A DNA stretch of 6,597 nucleotides, from positions 1 through 6,597 of the forward strand of contig JAJRBS010000169.1 in NCBI GenBank assembly GCA_028679325.1. Reading direction: 5' to 3'. Below are positions 1 to 5,163 of the stretch, one piece after another. The notes beneath the pieces were generated by a model. That model did not search any database, had not been told where the DNA came from, and saw nothing but the letters and a program-made list of their open reading frames with translations. The position numbers and the translations under genes were made by a program. The DNA is from Methanoregulaceae archaeon (GTDB lineage Archaea > Halobacteriota > Methanomicrobia > Methanomicrobiales > Methanospirillaceae). Positions within the stretch are counted from its first letter, which is position 1; the number at the start of each line of letters is the position of its first letter.

Positions 1-91
1 GATTTACCTGTGCTGTACGCCAATCCTTTTTGCCGAGCAATTTTCCCTCATCTAAACGAAAAAACTGCTCCCCTCTTCAGGGCCGCGGACC

Positions 92-253
92 ATGACAAAG
101 ACGGTATGTTCGGACTGCGGAAAAGAGTGTGAGGTTCCGTTCAGCCCGACCCAGGGGAGACCGGTCTCCCCAAGCACAGGAAACCCCGGTACGAACTTTT
201 TTCCTCCCCGGCCTTCTTCCAAAAATCTTCTTCTGCGATCAGGCACAGTGTAG
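92..253 (+). pseudogene. Decayed CxxC-x17-CxxC zinc-ribbon protein remnant
   Basis: Reading from ATG 92 gives 53 codons. Residues 6-25 read CSDCGKECEVPFSPTQGRPV, which closely matches the first half of the small CxxC-x17-CxxC zinc-ribbon family of methanogens (first knuckle C6/C9, then the conserved linker ending GRPV). The family then needs an aromatic residue and a second CxxC; here the frame reads SPST and continues into low-complexity sequence to TAG 251-253. In another frame, 166-192 encodes LPKHRKPRY, which resembles the basic tail that follows the second knuckle in relatives. This fits loss of about 16 bases, including the second CxxC, with a frameshift near 166. In-frame residues before ATG 92 read GPRT, also family-like, but TAA at 53-55 closes the frame and no usual start codon lies between. 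A T6 run at 197-202 may be the old terminator. No ribosome binding site is obvious. It could still be a real small protein with one knuckle, or a sequencing error. Confidence 0.55.
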
Positions 254-256
254 TAT

Positions 257-1537
257 GTGAATCAACCCGGAGGGCTGGCACGGGAGCTCGGGCTGTGGGA
301 GGTGACCCTTTCGGGAGTCGGGATCATCTTCGGGGCCGGCATCTACGCCCTCATCGGGGTCGCTGCAGGGGAGGCCGGAAATGCCGTCTGGCTGGCGTTT
401 GCCCTCTCGGCCGCCGCCGCCCTCTTCACCGCCCTGTCCTACGCCGAGCTCTCCTCCCTGTACCCCCGGGCAGGGGCAGAATACGAGTACACCGCAGAGG
501 CGGCCGGAGACTACCTGGCCTTCGTGGTGGGCTGGCTGATCATCTTCTCCGGGATCATCGCCGCCGCCGCTGTAGCCCTGGGATTTGCCAACTACTTTAC
601 AGCCCTGACCGGAGCCCCGGTCATCCCCGTTGCCGCCCTGCTGCTGGTAGCTGTCATGGTCCTCCTGCTCATCGGGATTCGGGAGAGCACTCTCGTGGCC
701 GTGGTCTTCACCCTGATCGAGGCCGGCGGTCTTCTCCTGATCATCATCGCCGGGATCCCGTACCTGGGGAGTGTCGATTACCTGGAGATGCCGCTCGGTC
801 TCCCCGGGGTCTTCACCGCTGCGGCCCTGGTCTTCTTTGCCTTCCTCGGCTTCGAGGAGATGGTCAAGTTCTCGGAAGAGACCGTCGACCCGGAGAAGAC
901 CGTGCCAAAAGCCCTCCTGCTGGCCCTGGTCATCTGCACCGTGCTCTATATCCTGGTCTCTATCTCGGCGGTGAGCGTGATCGGTTGGGAGGGCCTGGCC
1001 GCCTCGGACGCACCCTTCAACGCCGTTGCCACCGCTATCTGGGGCGAGGCAGGGGCATTTGCCCTCTCGGTCATCGCTCTCTTCGCGACGGCAAACACCG
1101 TGCTCCTCCTCCTCCTGGCCGCCTCCCGGATCAGCTATGGGATGGCCCGGTCGGGAAGCCTGCCCCGGTCACTGTCCCGGGTCCATCTGACCCGGCAGAC
1201 CCCGTTCGTGGCTGTGATAGCTGTCACTCTTGGCGCCTTCCTCTTCCTGTTCCTCGGAGATATCGGGGTGGTCGCCAATGTCACGAACTTCACGCTCTTT
1301 GTCACCTTCGCGGTGGTGAACGGCGCGGTGATCCTCCTCCGGTTGAAAAGCCCGTCCCTGCCCCGGCCCTTTACCGTCCCCGGGGCGATCCGGGCCGTCC
1401 CAATCATCCCGGTCCTCGGCATCCTCTCCTGCGCCTTCCTCTTTGTCCAGCTCACCGTTGAGGTGATCGCGATCGGAGGGCTGCTCACCATTGCCGGGTG
1501 CGTTGCAGCTCTCTTTGCCGGGAGAAGGACGGGGTGA
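257..1537 (+). CDS. APC-family amino acid permease
   Basis: Predicted secondary transporter of the amino acid-polyamine-organocation superfamily, in the cytoplasmic membrane. The 426-residue product is almost entirely hydrophobic, with about 12 membrane segments (roughly residues 12-33, 42-62, 86-110, 122-142, 145-168, 186-203, 216-236, 264-288, 316-335, 340-362, 382-400 and 402-421). The first helix carries the family substrate-site signature GVGIIFGAGIYALIG (20-34). Helix 6 and the loop after it carry GFEEMVKFSEETVDPEKTVP (198-217), the conserved APC motif. Length is normal for archaeal members. The start is GTG 257: the same frame has a TAG at 251-253, and the conserved helix 1 begins only about ten residues in, so a later start would damage it. 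No strong Shine-Dalgarno or TATA box is visible upstream. The substrate cannot be deduced. The gene ends one base from the stop of the convergent GCS2 gene, which weakly suggests, but does not show, a link to the ligase operon. Confidence 0.9.
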   Translation: MNQPGGLARELGLWEVTLSGVGIIFGAGIYALIGVAAGEAGNAVWLAFALSAAAALFTALSYAELSSLYPRAGAEYEYTAEAAGDYLAFVVGWLIIFSGIIAAAAVALGFANYFTALTGAPVIPVAALLLVAVMVLLLIGIRESTLVAVVFTLIEAGGLLLIIIAGIPYLGSVDYLEMPLGLPGVFTAAALVFFAFLGFEEMVKFSEETVDPEKTVPKALLLALVICTVLYILVSISAVSVIGWEGLAASDAPFNAVATAIWGEAGAFALSVIALFATANTVLLLLLAASRISYGMARSGSLPRSLSRVHLTRQTPFVAVIAVTLGAFLFLFLGDIGVVANVTNFTLFVTFAVVNGAVILLRLKSPSLPRPFTVPGAIRAVPIIPVLGILSCAFLFVQLTVEVIAIGGLLTIAGCVAALFAGRRTG

Positions 1538-1538
1538 A

Positions 1539-2657
1539 TTACCGGTAGGGAGTATTTGTGGCCAGGCACCCGGCAAGCCGCTTCATGAGCGACGGCAGGT
1601 CCCTCTTCTCCCGCCAGTCCCTGACCAGGAGCTCGGCCAGGGATCCCTCCTCTATCCTCTGTCGCACCAGAGGGAGATATCGCCTCTCGGAAGGTGTTGC
1701 GGCCTGTTCAGCGGTCCGGACCAGGCGGAGGAGTTCAGGGCGAAGCTCTGGTGTACCGCGGGAGATGGCCTGCTCGGTGAGTTCCAGGAGGGCCGCCCGG
1801 TCCTGTTCGAGCCACGACAGGTCTGATCTGAGCAGCGCCGTGATGAAGGCTACGAGCGCCATATCCGACCGGAGGCATTCCTGCTCGTCCATGGCTTTTA
1901 ATTCCACGCAAGGCCGGGAGAAGCGGACGATGACACCGTAGGAGGCCACCCACTCCTCGCAGAGGACCGATCCCCCCCGGGCCCGGAGCTCGCGGTACAT
2001 CCCGGACAGCCAGTCCCGGTAGGTCCGGAGCGAGTCCAGGCGCTCCGGGACGATCCGGTCGCAGATGAGAGGGATCTGCTCCTGGTTCTTGCGGTAATAG
2101 AGCAGGCGGGTGTCCATGGCCCCGGAGAGCCGTCCCTCGATGAAGGGGGATGCGGCGCTGACCGCCACCAGGTAGGGGATGAGGGAACGAAGCGCGTTAA
2201 AAAGCCTGACAATGTCCGTCTCGTCCTCGTAACTGACGTTCAACTGGACGGACTGGATGTTTAACCACCCGTGCCGGGAGAGATCGAATATCCGGTCATA
2301 GGCCTCGTAGTACTCCCCTTCGCCGTGGTCCCAGACGGCCGTATCAGCGAGGCGGAGGGTCGGGTGCATCCCGAGCCCCATCAGCAGGTAGCGGCCCGAG
2401 AACCGGCGGTAAAACTCCGAGAGCCCGCTCGCCAGCATCCTTTCGAGTTCGGAGACCGTCTCTGCCGGCCGGGCCGGGAGCAGCTCGATCACCGTCTTCT
2501 GAAGTTCCTTCGTAAAAGTGGCCGGGCCAAGGAAGGCCTCCGATGCCCCCCTCCCTGCCAGTTCTGCCAGGACCAGGTCAGATTCCGGGACCGGCACCAT
2601 CCCCGGCCTGTTCAGCGAATATTCGTGTTCTGTCCCGATCAGCACGCCTGCGCTCAC
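1539..2657 (-). CDS. GCS2-family (YbdK-like) carboxylate-amine ligase
   Basis: Member of the glutamate-cysteine ligase family 2, in the glutamine synthetase-like fold: cytosolic enzymes that use ATP to join a carboxylate (often the gamma-carboxylate of glutamate) to an amine. Visible motifs in the 372-residue product are GTEHEY (8-13, metal/substrate glutamates), TKELQKTVIELLP (49-61, further acidic ligands), GLGMHPT (94-100), SVQLNVS (136-142), ASPFIEGRLSGAMDTR (169-184) and RFSRPCVELKAMDEQEC (245-261). Full length for the family. The GTG start overlaps the stop of the ATP-grasp gene in a GTGA, with only a weak ribosome site, so translation is probably coupled. It is the last gene of the RLAN/ATP-grasp/GCS2 operon. 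Haloarchaeal gamma-glutamylcysteine ligase belongs to this family, so glutamate plus cysteine is one option. The operon context suggests another product, and the real substrates are unknown. The 3' end has no room for its own terminator before the convergent permease. Confidence 0.86.
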   Translation of the reverse strand: MSAGVLIGTEHEYSLNRPGMVPVPESDLVLAELAGRGASEAFLGPATFTKELQKTVIELLPARPAETVSELERMLASGLSEFYRRFSGRYLLMGLGMHPTLRLADTAVWDHGEGEYYEAYDRIFDLSRHGWLNIQSVQLNVSYEDETDIVRLFNALRSLIPYLVAVSAASPFIEGRLSGAMDTRLLYYRKNQEQIPLICDRIVPERLDSLRTYRDWLSGMYRELRARGGSVLCEEWVASYGVIVRFSRPCVELKAMDEQECLRSDMALVAFITALLRSDLSWLEQDRAALLELTEQAISRGTPELRPELLRLVRTAEQAATPSERRYLPLVRQRIEEGSLAELLVRDWREKRDLPSLMKRLAGCLATNTPYR

Positions 2658-3526
2658 TTCCCGAGAAGGTGGCTGATGATCCGGTCATAGACCGCGGGGT
2701 AGGCGGTGTCCTCGCCGCCTTCAAGCGACGGGTTGTCGTTGACCTCGATCACGCAGCAATCCCCGTTGGTGGTCTTGAGGTCCACACCGTAGAGCCCGTT
2801 CCCGATGGCATTGCCGGCAGCGATCCCCATCTCTACCACGGGTGCCGGGGCATCCTTCGCAGGAACGCTCTCCACCCGGCAGAAGACCATGTGCCCGTTG
2901 ACCGAGTCCTGGATCTTGAAGGTGGCTTCGGGGATGGTGTACTTGCAGACGTAGAGGAGTTCCCCGTCGAGGACCCCCACCCGCCAGTCGTAGCGGCTCT
3001 CCACGAACTCCTGGACCACGATCCAGTCCGACATCCGGAAGAACCGGGAGGCCACCTTCATGAACTGCTCGGGGTCGGTGACCTTCTCCACACGGAGTGA
3101 AAAAGAGGTGGAGGGCTCCTTGAGGATCAGGGGACGCCCGAGCCGGGAGAAGATCTCCTCTGCTCCGGAGAGAGAAGCCTCGTCGCGGGAGAGAAAGAGG
3201 GTCTCGGGTATGGCGATGCCCTCTCGCAGGAGATGCGAATACATGTTCACCTTGTCCGAGCAGATCCGGATCGATGCCGGGTCGTCGATGACCGGGATCC
3301 CGCAGGACTCCGCCATCCGGGAGGCGACATAGGTGACATTCAGGGGGTCGGTCCGGGCCCGGATGAAGACGGCGTCCATCTGGGCGATCTTCTTTATATC
3401 CACCGGGAAGAGGAACTCGGCAGAATGCCCGAGAGATTCGGCCGCATCGCGGCACCGGATCAGGGCATGGAGCTGCTCAGCGCTCGAGAGAGTCCGCCGG
3501 TCGACGAAGATCCCGAGCCTGCTCAC
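2654..3526 (-). CDS. RimK-like ATP-grasp ligase
   Basis: ATP-grasp enzyme of the RimK type, which activates a carboxylate as acyl phosphate and couples it to an amine, often adding glutamate or another amino acid. The 290-residue product has an N-terminal pre-ATP-grasp region (1-85), CSDKVNMY (89-96) at the start of the ATP-grasp core, the nucleotide-binding lysine in LILKEP (133-138), the hinge VQEFVESRYDWRVGVLDGEL (171-190), and the metal-binding end GVDLKT (247-252) plus VIEVNDNPSLEGGED (259-273), where D249, E261 and N263 fit the usual Mg ligands. The GTG start overlaps the RLAN stop as GTGA and has AGGAG five bases upstream (minus strand, 3532-3536). It sits between RLAN and GCS2 genes. 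In bacteria, RLAN and this ATP-grasp type are commonly one polypeptide, so the two proteins here probably work as a complex. RimK relatives in methanogens include CofF and MptN, which glutamylate F420 and methanopterin, but the RLAN neighbour argues for a different role. Confidence 0.88.
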   Translation of the reverse strand: MSRLGIFVDRRTLSSAEQLHALIRCRDAAESLGHSAEFLFPVDIKKIAQMDAVFIRARTDPLNVTYVASRMAESCGIPVIDDPASIRICSDKVNMYSHLLREGIAIPETLFLSRDEASLSGAEEIFSRLGRPLILKEPSTSFSLRVEKVTDPEQFMKVASRFFRMSDWIVVQEFVESRYDWRVGVLDGELLYVCKYTIPEATFKIQDSVNGHMVFCRVESVPAKDAPAPVVEMGIAAGNAIGNGLYGVDLKTTNGDCCVIEVNDNPSLEGGEDTAYPAVYDRIISHLLGK

Positions 3527-4170
3527 AGGAACTCCTGGCCGGTGATGTAGGCCGACAGGAGGGCTTTCTCGGCGGCAGAAAGGGACGAGTAGCGGGTGTG
3601 GGCCAGGGAGGAGAGCCGGTATCCCCGGCTGGTCCGGATGAAGACCATAGTCATGAGCGGGATCCTGAACTCTGCGTACAGCCCCGCCGCTGCAGCCTCA
3701 ACTTCCGGTCCCTGGTCGATACTCTTTCCAAAGATCGCAGTCGCAGTCACCACCTCGTCCCCTTCTCCGAGTGGCTGATAGCAGAAGGGGTACTTGCCGT
3801 TGTTGGTGATGTGACGGATCACCTCTCTCTCTTCCCCGGGATTTCTGATGAGGGAAAACTCGGACGGGGAAGAGAAGTAGTTCAGCCCGTACAGGACAGC
3901 AGGGAGGTGATCGGTGCAGGACTGGGAGATGATGCAGTCGGCGACAGGCATCCCGGCCCGGGAAGCCTTATCCAGGCAGAGCGGGACCACTGCTGCGTCA
4001 AGGACAGTCTGCGAGTCCGGGTCCACGGGTTCCCCGGAGAGCTCCCGGGAGAGGAGGGTATAGTAGCACTCGGTCTTGTAGGAGTAGTCTTCGGCCACCA
4101 CGTGGATCCTCCCGTTCCGCCTGACCTGGTAGATGGAGCCGCTCTGGAGCGGGCGGCCGCTCTTCACCAC
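3523..4170 (-). CDS. Stand-alone RLAN domain protein (RimK-like ATP-grasp N-terminal domain)
   Basis: The 215-residue product resembles the RLAN domain that normally precedes a RimK-like ATP-grasp in bacterial proteins. Shared features are a strand followed by EDYSYKTECYYTLLSREL (27-44), corresponding to the conserved 'Y.Y...GYY.SLLAE' region, a following GEPVDPDSQT segment (46-55), and a C-terminal part IPLMTMVFIRTSRGYRLSSL (170-189) resembling the end of the domain. No catalytic motif of its own, signal peptide or membrane segment is seen. Its biochemical role is unknown; the fusion elsewhere suggests substrate binding or assembly for the ligase. Start is GTG 4170: an in-frame TGA lies at 4177-4179, and the purine-rich GAGGGGGTGA just upstream is a good ribosome site. 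A second GTG at 4167 could serve instead. It is the first gene of the operon, with a GTGA overlap to the ATP-grasp gene. The domain call rests on remembered family patterns and is less certain than those of its neighbours. Confidence 0.72.
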   Translation of the reverse strand: MVKSGRPLQSGSIYQVRRNGRIHVVAEDYSYKTECYYTLLSRELSGEPVDPDSQTVLDAAVVPLCLDKASRAGMPVADCIISQSCTDHLPAVLYGLNYFSSPSEFSLIRNPGEEREVIRHITNNGKYPFCYQPLGEGDEVVTATAIFGKSIDQGPEVEAAAAGLYAEFRIPLMTMVFIRTSRGYRLSSLAHTRYSSLSAAEKALLSAYITGQEFL

Positions 4171-4192
4171 GGGGGCTCACCCCCTCTCAAAC

Positions 4193-4263
4193 GTCCTTCC
4201 CAAAAGAGGAGGGTCAGAGGACACCGACGATGGTTCATCGGGAGGAAGAATCACCCCGGTGTC
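4193..4263 (-). promoter_or_regulatory. Overlapping inverted repeats in the RLAN operon leader
   Basis: Two pairings compete. Outer stem GACACCG (4220-4226) with CGGTGTC (4257-4263) is a perfect 7-bp match and encloses a perfect hairpin CGATG-gtt-CATCG (4228-4240). A second stem GTCCT (4193-4197) with AGGAC (4218-4222), helped by a nearby CCC/GGG match, shares bases 4220-4222 with the first, so both cannot form at once. The second stem ends close to the RLAN ribosome site. This could control translation or transcription of the operon. GC-rich DNA gives chance repeats, so function is only inferred. Confidence 0.3.
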
Positions 4264-4360
4264 TACGAGGTTTTACCCGGGAGAAGCGGTTCCGCTGGTG
4301 GAAAGGAGAGGGAGAAGGCGGGTCGTTTGTATCTGCCGTGGCTGACATTCGGAAACAAAG

Positions 4361-4377
4361 GCCGCGAGTGTCGCGGC
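4361..4377. repeat. Perfect 7-bp hairpin in the divergent region
   Basis: GCCGCGA (4361-4367), a 3-base loop, then TCGCGGC (4371-4377): a fully paired, very GC-rich stem. On the minus strand it is followed by CCTTTGTTTCC, a modest T-rich stretch, so it could stall or end leftward transcription. Its 4366-4371 GAGTGT can instead pair with ACACTC at 4386-4391, giving an alternative structure. It might also be a protein-binding operator. Confidence 0.4.
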
Positions 4378-4418
4378 TTCAATTTACACTCTCGCCATAG
4401 CTCTGGTGCACGACCAAA

Positions 4419-4428
4419 GATATAAATC
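4419..4428 (-). promoter_or_regulatory. Probable TATA box for the RLAN operon
   Basis: On the minus strand this reads GATTTATATC, close to the archaeal TATA consensus (TTTATATA). It is the best TATA match between the two divergent genes on this strand and would start transcription near 4397, leaving a leader of about 225 bases before RLAN. The + strand version (CCAAAGATATAAATC) is also promoter-like with a BRE-like AAAG, so direction is not certain. Confidence 0.4.
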
Positions 4429-4564
4429 TGGCTGTCAGGGGCATGCCAGGAAGGCCCGCGGCCCTGGCCTGTCGGGAAGTGAATTGCAGCCTGTCTTTCA
4501 TGGGCGCCGTCATTATTCCGGGGACCGCGATCAGATAGCCGGACCTGAGGAAGGCCTTCTGTCC

Positions 4565-4580
4565 TGGGGAAATTTTTATC
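4565..4580 (+). promoter_or_regulatory. BRE/TATA promoter of the thioredoxin-like gene
   Basis: TGGGGAAATTTTTATC combines a purine-rich BRE-like element (GGGGAAA) with a TATA-like TTTTTATC at 4573-4580. Transcription would begin about 25 bases on, near 4603, giving a leader of roughly 15 bases with GAGG at 4608-4611, six bases before the ATG. The spacing agrees well with archaeal promoters. Confidence 0.5.
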
Positions 4581-4617
4581 ACCGGCACTTAGCACATACC
4601 TCTATGCGAGGCCTTGC

Positions 4618-5010
4618 ATGGCAGAATCACCCGTCCTGGAACTGTCTGACACCAACTGGGAGCAGCTCGTCGAGAAGTCGACCCTCCCGGTCTTTGTCAT
4701 GTTCTATTCCCCCACCTGCCCCTACTGCAGGACCATGGATCCCTACTTCCGTGGCTTTGCAAACGACTTTCCCGGAATCGTCACCTTCGGGCGGCTCGAT
4801 ATCCTGGCGAGCCCCTGGATAGCCGAACGCTACGGCATCCTCTCCACCCCGACCTTCGTGATGTTCTGCACCGGAAGACCGTTCCAGCAGATGGTGGGCG
4901 GCGTCTACCCGGCGCTCCTGAAAAGGATGGTCGAGGAATCAATCTCGAAGGGGAATGAGTGCATGAAGAGCTCGACAACCATCTCCTACGATATCTCCGG
5001 CTACGGGTAA
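4618..5010 (+). CDS. Thioredoxin-fold protein with CPYC active site
   Basis: Small cytosolic dithiol-disulfide oxidoreductase, 130 residues, probably reducing disulfides in partner proteins. The thioredoxin fold is visible: strand PVFVMFYSPT (24-33), redox motif CPYC (34-37) at the start of the helix, and the cis-proline motif STPTF (76-80), followed by VMFCTGRPFQQMVGGVYPAL (81-100), where thioredoxins have a glycine turn. CPYC is the glutaredoxin-type motif rather than the CGPC of classic thioredoxins, but the length and the WEQLVEK start are thioredoxin-like. Two further cysteines occur at 84 and 115. After the fold ends near residue 110 there is a tail ending ISYDISGYG whose function I do not know. 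ATG 4618 has GAGG six bases upstream and a promoter at the expected distance. The gene stands alone, divergent from the RLAN operon and convergent with fdhB. Its physiological reductant and targets cannot be read from the sequence. Confidence 0.87.
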   Translation: MAESPVLELSDTNWEQLVEKSTLPVFVMFYSPTCPYCRTMDPYFRGFANDFPGIVTFGRLDILASPWIAERYGILSTPTFVMFCTGRPFQQMVGGVYPALLKRMVEESISKGNECMKSSTTISYDISGYG

Positions 5011-5072
5011 GGCTCCCGGAAGAGATCTCCTTGACAAACACCGGGGCAGAGGCATCATGAGCCCCTCAGTTT

Positions 5073-5119
5073 CGGGTCCTATCGGTCTTTGATAGCCAGG
5101 AAAATATCCCGTTTTTTTT
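5073..5119 (+). terminator. Terminator after the thioredoxin-like gene
   Basis: CGGG (5073-5076) can pair with CCCG (5108-5111), enclosing an inner stem CTATC (5079-5083) with GATAG (5091-5095), and a run of eight Ts (5112-5119) follows directly. Oligo-T tracts end archaeal transcription, and the position about 100 bases past the stop fits this gene. Confidence 0.5.
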
Positions 5120-5149
5120 AACAACAACCTTCCGCGGAATCTCGTCAGG

Positions 5150-5163
5150 AAAAAAGGGGGGGG
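5150..5163 (-). terminator. Oligo-T terminator after fdhB
   Basis: Read on the minus strand, the fdhB stop codon is followed at once by eight Cs and six Ts (5163 to 5150). The T6 run is a plausible archaeal termination signal for the fdh transcript. The 8-base homopolymer is itself prone to length variation but lies outside coding sequence. Confidence 0.45.

Larger units (their letters stand above)
4171..4617. other. Divergent intergenic region with promoters and a structured leader
   Basis: A stretch of 447 bases between the RLAN operon (leftward) and the thioredoxin-like gene (rightward). It holds a TATA-like box near 4421 and another near 4573, plus several inverted repeats concentrated in 4193-4377, on the RLAN side. 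No tRNA, rRNA or recognised riboswitch class was seen. Open frames here are short and their codon use is less GC3-rich than that of the genes, so none is called; the best of them (minus, 4588 to 4379) is discussed separately. Confidence 0.6.

Noticed and set aside
1..131. Open frames touching the left edge: + strand from position 1 to TGA 129-131, and a minus frame from a TTG near 47 running off the edge
   Set aside because: Both are short and cut by the edge, with AT-rich third positions unlike the genes here and no recognisable family. Sequence to the left is needed to judge them.
52..246. 64-codon minus strand frame at the left end
   Set aside because: It is antisense to the zinc-ribbon remnant, whose conserved CSDCGKECEVPF segment shows the + strand is the meaningful one.
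295..1461. 388-codon + strand frame inside the permease gene
   Set aside because: It is a shifted shadow of the permease: rich in Arg, Pro and Gly, without domains, as expected from GC-rich coding DNA. The overlapping frame has 12 clear membrane segments and APC motifs.
2654..3526. Naming the ATP-grasp gene cofF or mptN
   Set aside because: These methanogen RimK relatives are possible on fold alone, but the coupled RLAN and GCS2 genes point to a different pathway, so no symbol is given.
3598..4425. 275-codon + strand frame antisense to the RLAN gene and running into the intergenic region
   Set aside because: Composition is that of an antisense shadow, there is no ribosome site or recognisable domain, and it would oppose the well-supported minus-strand operon.
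4443..4538. 31-codon + strand frame following the TATA-like sequence at 4421
   Set aside because: Too short, no homology recognised, no ribosome site, and the TATA-like box fits the minus strand at least as well.
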